Below are positions 1-9,045 of a stretch of 64,000 bases of DNA, piece after piece. Every line of letters starts with the position of its first letter. Position 1 is the stretch's first letter. Position numbers and translations under genes: made by a program. The notes under the pieces were generated by a model. That model was not told where the DNA came from. It ran no database searches and was given only the letters and a program-made list of their open reading frames with translations. Source of the DNA: Methanobrevibacter boviskoreani JH1 (GTDB taxonomy: Archaea > Methanobacteriota > Methanobacteria > Methanobacteriales > Methanobacteriaceae); the NCBI RefSeq assembly GCF_000320505.1, contig NZ_BAGX02000016.1, positions 1 to 64,000 of the forward strand, written 5' to 3'.

Positions 1-2636
1 ACCTGAGCAATAGTCACATAGCTAGTTGAATTGTTACCATTATTATTACTATTATTGTTGTTACTACTATTACTTAATGAGCTAGCATTAAATAAATTTG
101 TTAAAGCATATCTAAAGGACACTACTCCATCAGCGCCACCGTTCATTGCATTCTGAGCATCGGTTTTCAATGCAGTACTACTTAATTTGGCAGTATTATC
201 ATCAGAAACATATGATTGAAGAACAATCCATACTTTTGCATTACCAGAATGATTTTTGAAATAGGTTGCTACTGATTTAATCCAGGAACTATTTTGACCA
301 TAATTTCCTTTATAAGCCATAGGCATAATGATATCTAAGTATTTACCTAACTCATCGGAATCTTGACCATAATAGTATGAATTAACTGAGGTCTCAGGCA
401 TTAGTGCAGCTGATACAATAATATTAGGATTAACTGCTTTAACTGCATTTACTAAATCTTTAGTAAAGTTAGTTATATATTGAGCAGCATTTTTATATTT
501 GTATGCTGTACCAGGGAATCTTAAATAATCTAAGTGAATTCCTGCTACACCAATAAGGTTTGCATATTTTACAGCTTCAGCTATTTTGCTGTTAGTATAT
601 GAACTACCAGCTGTAGTTGGATTTACCCAACTTCCTTCATAAAATGCTTGCATCCAAATATGGACACTTATTCCATAAGAACTAGCATTTTTAATAAATT
701 GCTCAACAGCACTTGTACCATATTTCTCAACCGCATAGTAGTTTAAGAAAATATTTTTAAAACCATTTGAAGCAAGTTCAGATAAGTTTACTGAGTACAT
801 ATTAACTCCAAAGACATAAACTCCAAAAGTATTATTATTCTTTTGAACATCTTTGACAGTAACAGTAGCATTTCCTGAACTTGAAGGATAAGCTGATGTA
901 CCTGCAAAATTATAGGTAACATTATAAACTCCGGAATTTAAGTTTATCTGAAGTTTTGCTGATCCATTAGAGTCAGTGGTTTTATTATAGGTTTTACCTG
1001 CAATAGTAATAACAATCACTTGATTTTCAATAGGATTACCAAACTGATCAAATAATTTAACAGTAAAGTATTTTCCAGAACCTTTATCCATAGTTAAATT
1101 AGCAGCAGAAAGACTTGTAGCATTTTTAACTACAAATATTTTATTTGTGCCATTTGAAGATAATGCTGAAATATTGTCATTATTGAATTCATAATAAACT
1201 ACATAGGTACCAACATTAAGATTTTTAATGTTTAATTTTGCATTACCATTAGCATCGGTAGTTACATTATAAACAACATTGTTTAAAGTAAAACTAACTG
1301 TTTTACCTTCAATAGGATTACCTTTATAATCAACTAATTTAACTGAGAAACTTCCATTAGAGTTAACAATCATATAAACATCATTACCCTTAATAGAAGT
1401 TGTGTTCTTAACAACTGAAATGGTAGTAGAACCTGATGAGGTTAACTTGGTATTATTATCAACATAAGAATAATCTACTTTATATTTACCGTTGTTTAAT
1501 CTAATAAGCAAATTAGCATTACCGTTTGCATCAGTAGTTTTATTATAAGTTTTTCCACAAACCTTAATTGAAACTACCTTACCTACAATAGGATTACCGA
1601 ATACATCAGTTAATTTAACACTGAAATTAGATCCATATGTGATGTTATTAGAAATTGGTGTAAGACTAGTTACATTATTTTTAACTACAACATTTTCAGA
1701 TATGGAACTTCCATTATATAGATTGTCACCAGCATATCTTATAACACAAGGATAATTACCTTGTTTTAAACGAATATTAAGAGCTGCTGAACCATTACTA
1801 TCAGTTACACGGTAATAATATTTACCAACAATAAAAAATGAAACATTTTTACCAGATAATACATTACCTTCACTATCATACAAAGTTATCCTTAAACGGT
1901 TATCATTACCATAAATAAAAACTTCATTATCCACGGTAATATTACTTTGGCTTTTAGATATTACAATATTCCCAGTACCACTTGATGCCGCATAGTATTC
2001 ACTACCTCTATAAAAGTAAACTATAGCAACAGTCCTAGGAGATAAACGAATATCCATACTTGCAATACCGTTTGCATCAGTAGTTCTATTATAAGTTTTT
2101 CCAGTTATATTGAAATACACAGTTTGGTTAGCTATTGGGTTTCCTTCAGAGTCAACTAAAGTTACGTTATACTTCTGACTATCACCATAAATCTTAGTTA
2201 AATTATTTCCAGTTAAACTTGTATTTGAAATAATTGTACTATTTGATGACTGTGAAACAATATCAGAATTATTAACACTTAAACTAACGTTTGTTACGTT
2301 TGAATTACTTTCTCCATAATAATCATTATTGGTTACTATGGTTCCATTTTGGTTTGATAATATATTAGAATTTGAATCTGTTAAAGAAGCATTATAATAT
2401 TTTTCAGTACTTTCAACGGTAGAGTCACTACCATTTATTGTACCATTATCTGTACTTGAAACTACACTATCAACAGTATTATTTTCACTGATCATTGTTG
2501 TATTTTCGACTACAGAATTTGATAATACAGATGATGTGCTATTTGTACCATTTACATCAGCTGCAGTTATAGCACCTAAGGTTACAAAAACCATCAGTAC
2601 CATAAATAAGGTAAAATATTTAAATGTCTTCGACAA
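1..2636 (-). CDS. Adhesin-like secreted protein with Ig-like repeats and glycosyl-hydrolase-like domain (C-terminus cut by window edge)
   Basis: An open frame of about 878 codons runs to the left edge without a stop. The start is TTG at 2636, chosen because AGGAGGAG lies five bases upstream; the N-terminus is a short positive stretch followed by a hydrophobic signal peptide ending near ITAADV. Residues about 25-140 are Ser/Thr/Asn-rich. Five Ig-like repeats follow, each with a D-x-x-G-N-P-I turn and a TD(A/S)NG(N/S)A strand. The last third looks like a TIM-barrel glycosyl-hydrolase-like domain of the DUF4015/GHL10 type, with GIHLDYLRFPG carrying the probable acidic active-site residue. A poly-Asn/Ser linker then leads to SYVTIAQ, which resembles the start of a pseudomurein-binding repeat, though this lies at the edge. 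The protein is likely exported and wall-attached. Its substrate is unknown. Confidence 0.85.
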   Translation of the reverse strand, partial: MSKTFKYFTLFMVLMVFVTLGAITAADVNGTNSTSSVLSNSVVENTTMISENNTVDSVVSSTDNGTINGSDSTVESTEKYYNASLTDSNSNILSNQNGTIVTNNDYYGESNSNVTNVSLSVNNSDIVSQSSNSTIISNTSLTGNNLTKIYGDSQKYNVTLVDSEGNPIANQTVYFNITGKTYNRTTDANGIASMDIRLSPRTVAIVYFYRGSEYYAASSGTGNIVISKSQSNITVDNEVFIYGNDNRLRITLYDSEGNVLSGKNVSFFIVGKYYYRVTDSNGSAALNIRLKQGNYPCVIRYAGDNLYNGSSISENVVVKNNVTSLTPISNNITYGSNFSVKLTDVFGNPIVGKVVSIKVCGKTYNKTTDANGNANLLIRLNNGKYKVDYSYVDNNTKLTSSGSTTISVVKNTTSIKGNDVYMIVNSNGSFSVKLVDYKGNPIEGKTVSFTLNNVVYNVTTDANGNAKLNIKNLNVGTYVVYYEFNNDNISALSSNGTNKIFVVKNATSLSAANLTMDKGSGKYFTVKLFDQFGNPIENQVIVITIAGKTYNKTTDSNGSAKLQINLNSGVYNVTYNFAGTSAYPSSSGNATVTVKDVQKNNNTFGVYVFGVNMYSVNLSELASNGFKNIFLNYYAVEKYGTSAVEQFIKNASSYGISVHIWMQAFYEGSWVNPTTAGSSYTNSKIAEAVKYANLIGVAGIHLDYLRFPGTAYKYKNAAQYITNFTKDLVNAVKAVNPNIIVSAALMPETSVNSYYYGQDSDELGKYLDIIMPMAYKGNYGQNSSWIKSVATYFKNHSGNAKVWIVLQSYVSDDNTAKLSSTALKTDAQNAMNGGADGVVSFRYALTNLFNASSLSNSSNNNNSNNNGNNSTSYVTIAQ

Positions 2637-2802
2637 TTTTTCTCCTCCTAATTTGTATTTAACACTCTTAAAAAAATCAAACACAATTCAAGAAAAATTT
2701 TAAAAACATATATAAAAAATCAAATTACAATTCCTTAAAAATTTTTAAAATTTTACAAGATATTGGATTTGACTTAGTACAATATACACTTTTAACATAA
2801 AT

Positions 2803-2831
2803 CTTATATAAATGTTTTCTTTAAGAAAACA
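2803..2831 (-). promoter_or_regulatory. TATA box with adjoining 19-bp palindrome upstream of the adhesin gene
   Basis: Read on the minus strand, TTTATATAAG (2803-2812) fits an archaeal TATA box. Immediately upstream, in the BRE position, lies a perfect inverted repeat on the plus strand at 2813-2831, TGTTTTCTT-T-AAGAAAACA, with 9-bp arms around one base. A start site about 25 bases downstream of the TATA box would leave a leader of roughly 140 bases before the TTG start. A palindrome touching the BRE/TATA is a typical place for a transcription factor to block or recruit the basal machinery. No factor is identified. Confidence 0.5.
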
Positions 2832-3240
2832 AGCTTAAATTAATTGTAAATCAATAAAAATAATGCAAAAATATTAGAAATTAATAAAAAAACTATAATA
2901 ATAAACAAATTTAATAAAAAAAGCATATAAATAAAAAATTTAAAAATTAAGTTAACTAAATTCATAAATTTAAATATGAGTTTTTATTAAGTATTTATAT
3001 TAAAATAGCATATAAACAAGGTTATTTATATTAAAATTATTAAAAATATAGTTTTTTTATTAAAAAATAAAGAAAATTAATAGAACAATCATAAAATAAC
3101 CCATTTTAAACCTTTTTAATAAATTTATAGAAAATTGAAAAAAAATTGTAAAAATTTTAAAAAAATAGTAAAAAAATTGGAAAAAATACAGCGGAAAATC
3201 ATGAAAAAATTTTAGAAAAACTAATGAGATTAAATAAGAA

Positions 3241-3372
3241 AAATCAACTAAATTTAATGAAAAATCGATTAACCTTAAAAAAAAATACACTAAAAAAACA
3301 ATAAAAAAATCAACTAAATTTAATAAAAAATCGATTAACCTTAAAAAAATACACTAAAAAACAATGAAAAAA
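3241..3372. repeat. Two-copy 66-bp tandem repeat
   Basis: Two nearly identical units begin at 3241 and 3307, each starting AAATCAACTAAATTTAAT and containing ATCGATTAACCTTAAAAA followed by ATACACTAAAAAA. They differ by a few A-tract lengths and single substitutions. They lie in the non-coding stretch between the adhesin promoter and the 3' end of the thermosome gene. Confidence 0.75.
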
Positions 3373-3379
3373 CATGAAA

Positions 3380-3552
3380 AATCAATTGAAATTAAAAAAA
3401 ATACAGTAAAAATCAATAAAAAAAATCAATTAACTTTAATAAAAAAACAATAAAAATCAATTAAAATTAAAAAAAATACAGTAAAAATCAATAAAAAAAA
3501 TCAATTAACTTTAATAAAAAAACAATAAAAATCAATTAAAATTAAAAAAAAT
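3380..3552. repeat. 75-bp tandem repeat, two full copies and a partial third
   Basis: Units begin at 3380, 3455 and 3530, exactly 75 bp apart. The first two differ at only one position (AATCAATTGAAATT against AATCAATTAAAATT); the third breaks off after about 23 bp. The unit itself contains AATCAATTAA and ATCAATTAACTTTAAT, so it looks like a derivative of the neighbouring 66-bp repeat. It is rich in A-tracts and has no coding potential. Confidence 0.8.
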
Positions 3553-3620
3553 AGATAAAAAGAATAAAATTAGAAAAATTAAAAAAGGTTTTTAGATAAA
3601 AATAAAAAATGTAGAAGATT

Positions 3621-5276
3621 CTACATCGGTGGCATTCCTGCGTCACCTAACTGACCAGCACCAGGTACACCTGCTATTTGACTTGCAGGATCATCAGTAG
3701 GACCAGTTTGTTTAAGCGCATTTTTAGCAGCAACAACATCATCAATACGGATAATCATTGAAGATGCTTCAGTTGCAGCATTAATAGCCTGTTTTTTAAC
3801 TCTAATAGGTTCAATTACCTCATCAGACATATCTACAACTTTACCCTGATAAACATCGAGACCCATTGTGTTTGAGTTTTCATGAGAGCCTATTAATTCA
3901 GCAATAATGTTTACTGTATCCAAACCTGCGTTTTCAGCTAAAGTTCTTGGAACAACTTCTAAAGCTTTTGCAAATCCTTTAATAGCTAATTGTTCTTTAC
4001 CACTAACAGTTTCACTATAATCACGAAGTCTTCTAGCCATTTCTATCTCAGGTGCTCCCCCACCAACAACTACCTCTCCATCTTCAATAGTTGCAGATAC
4101 TACACCCATAGCGTCATCCATAGCAAGAGCTAACTCCCCAGTGACATATCTTGTAGAACCTCTTAAAATAATTGAACATGCTTTAGAATCCTCTAGATCC
4201 TTAAAGAAGGTAACTTCCTGGTCAAATATTTTCTCAGTGTAAATATGGCCAGCATGACCTAGATGTTCAGGTTTTAAATCTTGAACATCGAGAATAATTT
4301 TTCCACCGGTAGCTTGTTCTAATCTATCCATATCAGTATTCTTAACACGTTTAAATGCTGTAATACCTGCCTCTTTAAGATAATGTGCAGCCATATCATC
4401 TATACCTTTTTGACACATTAAAACATTAGCGCCTGAATCTTTTACACATTTAACTAAATCTTTAAGAATTTCTTGCTCGTTTTCAAGAAAAGCATTCATT
4501 GCGGAAGGTGATGATAAATCAATTTTTGAATTCATTGTTAAATCCCTAACTTCAATAGGATATTTTAAAAGAGCAATTTTAGCATCCTTAATATCAGTTT
4601 CCATATTAGGGTCAACAGGTGTATTATCAACTAATAATCCATCTACAACTTCAGAATCATCAATTGAACCACCATTAATTCTTTGAGTATTTACACGTTT
4701 ATTATATACTTTTCCATCATCTGTTACTTTTCTACAAGATTTTACAACAATATCAGCAAGATGATCCTTAGCATATTCTGCACCCTTACCAGTCATTGCA
4801 GTCATTGCAACCTTTTTAAGTATTTCATCATCATCTGCTTCAATAGCAATATCCTCTAAAATCTCAAGAGTTTTATTTTTAGCATCCTCATAACCTTTTA
4901 ATACAATAGGTGCTGGAACTCCATTGTCAATTAATTCTTGAGCTTGTGCAAGTAATTCCCCTGCAATAATAACTACGGAAGTAGTTCCATCTCCAACTAC
5001 ATCTTCTTGTTTAATAGCAATATCTACAAGCATTCTTGCTGCAGGTTGTGTAATACTCATTTCTCTTAATATGGTAGCTCCATCATTAGTTACAATAACA
5101 TCATTTAATTTTTTATTAACTAACATTTTATCTTGGCCTTTAGGTCCAAGAGTAGTTCTAACTATACTAGACAATGCTTTTGCAGCTCTAATATTTAAAT
5201 GAAGTGCATCTCTACCTTTGAATCTTTCACTACCTTGAGGTAAGATGAAAATTGGTTGATTCACATTATTTGCCAT
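3621..5276 (-). CDS. ths: Thermosome subunit (group II chaperonin)
   Basis: This 551-residue protein is a group II chaperonin, the archaeal relative of CCT, which forms a double-ring ATP-driven folding chamber in the cytoplasm. Family motifs are intact: [13 protein letters not shown] and [10 protein letters not shown] near the N-terminus, [15 protein letters not shown] (nucleotide and metal binding), and [14 protein letters not shown] in the C-terminal equatorial part. The tail is Gly/Met-rich and ends in GMPPM, as usual for thermosomes. Two ATGs occur in a row. The second (5276) is preferred because it lies three bases after the AAGGTGAT ribosome binding site, whereas the first directly abuts it. 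The gene stands alone. Methanobacteriales usually carry more than one thermosome gene, so alpha or beta type cannot be assigned from this window. Confidence 0.95.
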   Translation of the reverse strand: MANNVNQPIFILPQGSERFKGRDALHLNIRAAKALSSIVRTTLGPKGQDKMLVNKKLNDVIVTNDGATILREMSITQPAARMLVDIAIKQEDVVGDGTTSVVIIAGELLAQAQELIDNGVPAPIVLKGYEDAKNKTLEILEDIAIEADDDEILKKVAMTAMTGKGAEYAKDHLADIVVKSCRKVTDDGKVYNKRVNTQRINGGSIDDSEVVDGLLVDNTPVDPNMETDIKDAKIALLKYPIEVRDLTMNSKIDLSSPSAMNAFLENEQEILKDLVKCVKDSGANVLMCQKGIDDMAAHYLKEAGITAFKRVKNTDMDRLEQATGGKIILDVQDLKPEHLGHAGHIYTEKIFDQEVTFFKDLEDSKACSIILRGSTRYVTGELALAMDDAMGVVSATIEDGEVVVGGGAPEIEMARRLRDYSETVSGKEQLAIKGFAKALEVVPRTLAENAGLDTVNIIAELIGSHENSNTMGLDVYQGKVVDMSDEVIEPIRVKKQAINAATEASSMIIRIDDVVAAKNALKQTGPTDDPASQIAGVPGAGQLGDAGMPPM

Positions 5277-5635
5277 CATATCACCTTAATTATAATAATT
5301 CAATAAGCTTTTAAGCTAAAATATTTAAAAATAAATTTTTAATAAAATTATAATAAATATAAAATTTTTAAAAATAAAAAACTATATAAATAGTCTATTA
5401 TTATATAGTGGGTTTAAGGTTATATAAAAACTTTTCGAAAAAATAGCAAAAAATTAAAAATTTCTTGAATATAAATTTATTTTAAAATAAAATAAGAACT
5501 GAACAATATTATATTTAGCTAAATACTTAGTAAAAATTTTTATATTATCAAATAAGCATTTTAAGAAAGTTTAAAAATTAATTTCAAAAAAAAAGATTCA
5601 TACATAATATTTATAATATATAAAAAAAATCCATT
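5277..5635. other. Intergenic region with probable thermosome promoter
   Basis: About 355 bp upstream of the thermosome gene contain no gene. On the minus strand TTTATATAG (5383-5391) is the best TATA-box candidate, with further TATA-like stretches near 5401-5410 and 5417-5430. Which is used cannot be decided by eye. Confidence 0.35.
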
Positions 5636-6310
5636 TTATGTCAATTTAGATTGAACTTTTTCAGATTGAAGCTCTTTCAATGCATTCTTTCCAATCCATC
5701 TACTAGCTTTACAATTATTCTCTAATATTTCATTAGATAAATCAATAGCCTCACGATTTAAAACTAGATTCCTTTTACCAATCTGGCGAATTGCCCAGTT
5801 AACTGATTTCTTTACAAAATTACGATTATCACATGAGGCATCTTTTATTAAAGGATAATATTTCCTAAAATAATCATCAGATTCCCCTTTTTCATGAACT
5901 GCAAGTACTGCTATAAGTGAAAATGCTGTTCTTTTAATGAATTCCTCATCAGACTCTGCCCATTCGGGAATTTTATTAATTGCGAAATCGACATGTCTTA
6001 AAAAATTTATACAAGCCTGATCTACCACATCCCAGGAATCAAAATCTTTAATCCAAGAATCTAATTGTTCCTCTGTAAATTTATCCTTTTCTTCAACCAT
6101 AAAAGCAAGAATTTTTGATTCGTGATAACCCTGATTCCAAAGTTGAACCGCAATATTATGATTATGACCTACTTCTTTTGCAATTTTTCTAATTTCAGGC
6201 ATTCTAATACCATATGATTTACTAGATTTAATTCCAAATCTTTCCTGACCTCTGATATTCTCTTCATTTCTTAATGATTCAAATTTTTTTATAATTTCCT
6301 CATATTCCAT
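5636..6310 (-). CDS. AlkD-like DNA alkylation repair protein
   Basis: The 224-residue product matches the DNA alkylation repair enzyme family (AlkC/AlkD-type HEAT-like repeat glycosylases), which remove alkylated bases from DNA. Family features visible are the N-terminal YGIRMPEIRKIAKE segment, the WDVVDQACINFLRHVD helix with the conserved Trp and Asp, and the late NRNFVKKSVNWAIRQIGKRN helix. Members are all-alpha and about 210-240 residues, so it is full length. AGGTGTTTTA precedes the ATG start. It is monocistronic by spacing. The exact lesion specificity cannot be read from the sequence. Confidence 0.85.
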   Translation of the reverse strand: MEYEEIIKKFESLRNEENIRGQERFGIKSSKSYGIRMPEIRKIAKEVGHNHNIAVQLWNQGYHESKILAFMVEEKDKFTEEQLDSWIKDFDSWDVVDQACINFLRHVDFAINKIPEWAESDEEFIKRTAFSLIAVLAVHEKGESDDYFRKYYPLIKDASCDNRNFVKKSVNWAIRQIGKRNLVLNREAIDLSNEILENNCKASRWIGKNALKELQSEKVQSKLT

Positions 6311-6440
6311 TAAAACACCTAAAACAAGTTAAAATTCAATATAGATATAAATAGCTAAATAAAATCTTGGATTTAAAAAAAATAAGATATATTATAATTT
6401 TTAAGAAAAAATATATTAAAAAAAAGATAATTAAAGAAAT

Positions 6441-7670
6441 TTATTCTTTAATTAATTTTGCAATATTTTTACCTAATTCATAAGCCTTTTCAAGTTCACT
6501 TTCATTTGGTAAAAATTTAACATCTAATACATCATCAGCAAGTACATCGAAACCTGCCTCTTCTAAAGCACTATTAAGATTTTTAATAGCACCCCCACCC
6601 CATCCTTTAGATGAGAATGTGACAGCTTTTTTGTTTACTCCACAATTTGCAAAACTTAAACAATTAAAGTAGTAAATGAGTTTTCCAACATTAGGATATG
6701 GATTATTCATCATTGTTGGAACACCAAGACAAATAGCTTTACTATCCAAAACATCGGTTACAACATCACTTTCATGGTCCTCCTTTAAGTAATGCATAGA
6801 GACATCTACACCTTCACTTATAATACCCTCAGCTATTTGATGAGCTAGTTTTTGAGTTGAGTGGTGCATTGTATCATAAATAACTGTAATCTTATCATCT
6901 GCATCACCAGTAGCCCATTTAGTGTATAGATCAAGAATAGTCTGAGGATTTGTCCAAATTTGTCCATGACAAGGAGCAATCATTTTTACCTTTTGAAGTA
7001 AACCTAAATCTTCCATTTCTTTGACTTTATTTACTACAAGAGGTGAAGATAATGTAATTAAATTCGCATAATATTTTTTTGCAACATTTTCAAGTTCTTT
7101 AGCATCCACATCAACATCATATCTTTTACCACTGCAATAATGTTGACCAAATGCATCATTGGAGAATAAAATTCCCTCTTCGTTATATAAAGTAAAGTTA
7201 CTATCTGTCCAGTGAAGCATTGGAGCATTGATAAAAGTAAATGATTTACCACCAATATCCAAGGTATCACCGGTTTTAATAGGATTCATTTCCTTATCTT
7301 CTAAAACTGGGAAAAGTTTTTTAAGACCAGGAATTGCAATTTGAGTACAATAAATTTCCACATCAGGGAATTTATCCACAATAGTAGGTAATGTGGTACT
7401 ATGATCATTTTCAATATGATTCTGTACAACAACATCTATCTGAATCTCATCTTTACCTTCCTGAGCAAAGGCATCTTCGATTCTAGCCCATTGTTGAGGG
7501 AAAAATCCGCCATATACATTATCAATTAAAGCAATCTTATCATCACCAAATACAAGATAACAATTGTAGGTTGTACCATTTAAGGTATATCCGTGGAATT
7601 CACGAGCATCCCAATCGAGAGCACCTACCCAGTATACACCATCTGCTATTTTTACAGCATCTGCTTTCAT
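6441..7670 (-). CDS. fprA: Coenzyme F420H2 oxidase (flavodiiron protein FprA)
   Basis: This 409-residue flavodiiron protein reduces oxygen to water with reduced F420, protecting the anaerobe from oxygen. The N-terminal metallo-beta-lactamase-like domain has the diiron ligands H85, E87, D89 and H90 in NHIENDH, H153 in APMLHWTDS, D172 in FSNDAFGQH, and a later His in APCHGQIW. The C-terminal flavodoxin domain starts at about residue 262 with VIYDTMHHSTQKLA, the FMN phosphate loop. Length is normal. AAAGGTGTTATA precedes the ATG. The gene is divergent from comD, sharing a 190-bp upstream region. The family was first characterised as an F420H2 oxidase in methanogens. A nitric oxide reductase role is less likely for this subgroup. 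Confidence 0.95.
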   Translation of the reverse strand: MKADAVKIADGVYWVGALDWDAREFHGYTLNGTTYNCYLVFGDDKIALIDNVYGGFFPQQWARIEDAFAQEGKDEIQIDVVVQNHIENDHSTTLPTIVDKFPDVEIYCTQIAIPGLKKLFPVLEDKEMNPIKTGDTLDIGGKSFTFINAPMLHWTDSNFTLYNEEGILFSNDAFGQHYCSGKRYDVDVDAKELENVAKKYYANLITLSSPLVVNKVKEMEDLGLLQKVKMIAPCHGQIWTNPQTILDLYTKWATGDADDKITVIYDTMHHSTQKLAHQIAEGIISEGVDVSMHYLKEDHESDVVTDVLDSKAICLGVPTMMNNPYPNVGKLIYYFNCLSFANCGVNKKAVTFSSKGWGGGAIKNLNSALEEAGFDVLADDVLDVKFLPNESELEKAYELGKNIAKLIKE

Positions 7671-7859
7671 TATAACACCTTTATCCTTAAATTAAATCAA
7701 TATATTTCATTTAAATAAAATTAATCAGAAATATTAATTCAAAATTCTTAAATATATAATTAATATATTTATTTATATATATTAGTATTTTGTTATTTCA
7801 TTTAAATAATATTTAAGTCATAAATAAAAACTAAAAAAAAAGAACAATGGTCGAATAAA
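7671..7859. promoter_or_regulatory. Divergent promoter region, fprA / comD
   Basis: The 189-bp gap between two divergent genes must hold both promoters. It is almost pure A/T, with TATA-like runs around 7754-7785 that could serve either direction. comD has no strong ribosome binding site (only GGTCGA nine bases upstream). Confidence 0.4.
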
Positions 7860-8366
7860 ATGAATAGTAGTGAAGCTATTTATAATGGTATTAAAAGTGC
7901 AGGTATTAACTTTATTGTAAGTGTACCGTGCGCTAATTTAAAAGAATTGTTAAAATTAATTGATAATGATAATGAAATTACCCATATACCTGTAACACGT
8001 GAAGAGGAAGGACTTGGAATTTGTGCAGGAGCATATATGGCAGGAAAACGAACATGTATTTTAATGCAGAATTCAGGACTTGGAAACTGTATAAATGCAT
8101 TATGTTCCCTCTATGAATTATATTCATTTCCACTTGTAATGATTATGAGCCATAGGGGAACTAAGGGAGAATCCATAGTTGGTCAGGTTCCAATGGGTAA
8201 AGCTACTCCAAAACTTCTTGAATCACTTAATTTAGATTATTATAAGCCATATAAAATTACAGAAGCATATAATATTGTTAAAAATTCATGGAACGATGCT
8301 GTAGAAGAAGGTAAACCTGTTAGCATACTTCTTGAAATTAAGTACTGGAAATTAGAGGAGGAATAA
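7860..8366 (+). CDS. comD: Sulfopyruvate decarboxylase, alpha subunit
   Basis: ComD pairs with ComE to form the thiamine-diphosphate enzyme that decarboxylates sulfopyruvate to sulfoacetaldehyde in coenzyme M biosynthesis. The 168-residue protein corresponds to the N-terminal (pyrimidine-binding) half of a TPP decarboxylase. It has VPCANLKELL near the start, the TREEEGLGICAGAYMAGKR segment whose Glu activates TPP, and QNSGLGNCINALCSLYELY. It ends two bases before the start of comE, whose ribosome binding site GAGGAGGAATAAAA lies inside the comD 3' end. The two subunits are therefore co-transcribed and probably translationally coupled. Confidence 0.95.
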   Translation: MNSSEAIYNGIKSAGINFIVSVPCANLKELLKLIDNDNEITHIPVTREEEGLGICAGAYMAGKRTCILMQNSGLGNCINALCSLYELYSFPLVMIMSHRGTKGESIVGQVPMGKATPKLLESLNLDYYKPYKITEAYNIVKNSWNDAVEEGKPVSILLEIKYWKLEEE

Positions 8367-8368
8367 AA

Positions 8369-8905
8369 ATGGCTACACGTATTGATGCAATTAAAGAAAT
8401 TATGAAAGACATTACCGACGAACTTGTAGTTGCAAATATTGGAGTTCCCTCTAAAGAGTTATACCAAGTAAGAGACAGGAAAAGAAATTTCTATATGATA
8501 GGCTCCATGGGATTAGTTTCATCAATTGGACTTGGACTTGCATTATCTCAAGAGAAAAAAGTAGTAGTTCTTGATGGTGACGGCGCATTACTTATGAATT
8601 TAGGTTCATTGATTACAGCTGGAAAATATCAACCCTCCAATCTTATATGGATAGTAATTAATAATGGGGCTTATGGTTCAACAGGTAATCAGGAAACATA
8701 TGCAAAAGATTTAGATCTTGTAAAATTAGCTAAAGACTCTGGCTTTGAAAATGCATATAATTTTGAAGATATCAACTTTAAGGATATTCTTGAAAGCAAT
8801 AAATGTTATTTTATAGAGTATAAAGTAGAAGTGGGAAATACAAAAGCTCCGGTAATAGATTTATCCCCTGATGAGATAAGAGATAGATTTATGGATGAGA
8901 TTTAA
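8369..8905 (+). CDS. comE: Sulfopyruvate decarboxylase, beta subunit
   Basis: This 178-residue partner of ComD is the TPP-diphosphate-binding half of the enzyme. The GDGALLMNLGSL to NNGAYGSTGNQ segment is the classical GDG-x(~25)-NN thiamine-diphosphate/Mg motif (near residues 69-100). MGLVSSIGLGLALS is the conserved helix before it. The pair yields sulfoacetaldehyde, the direct precursor of coenzyme M. The phosphatase ComB and dehydrogenase ComC are not in this window; comA lies about 7 kb away. The gene converges on the esterase gene with 140 bp between them. Confidence 0.95.
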   Translation: MATRIDAIKEIMKDITDELVVANIGVPSKELYQVRDRKRNFYMIGSMGLVSSIGLGLALSQEKKVVVLDGDGALLMNLGSLITAGKYQPSNLIWIVINNGAYGSTGNQETYAKDLDLVKLAKDSGFENAYNFEDINFKDILESNKCYFIEYKVEVGNTKAPVIDLSPDEIRDRFMDEI

Positions 8906-9045
8906 ATATTCTACCCTTTAAATTTTTAACTTGTTTTTTAAAGTTAATATATACATCTCTTTTAAAATTTTTAAGAAGTATTTACTTAAATGTAAAGATT
9001 TTAATGACACACTTAATTAAGTTTAAAGAATTTAAATGAATTTAA

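Larger units (their letters stand above)
2637..3620. other. Long AT-rich intergenic region
   Basis: About 980 bp separate the adhesin start from the thermosome stop. The left part holds the adhesin leader and promoter, and the right part the 66-bp and 75-bp tandem repeats. The remainder is A-rich low-complexity DNA in which I see no supported gene. The one open frame (3060-3290, minus) encodes almost only Phe, Leu, Ile and Tyr and reflects base composition. Confidence 0.7.

Noticed and set aside
3060-3290. 76-codon minus-strand open frame
   Set aside because: Nearly all Phe, Leu, Ile, Tyr and Ser, no ribosome binding site, overlaps tandem repeats; explained by A-rich composition.
3380-3552. 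75-bp tandem repeat considered as a CRISPR array
   Set aside because: Units are contiguous without unique spacers and there are no cas genes.
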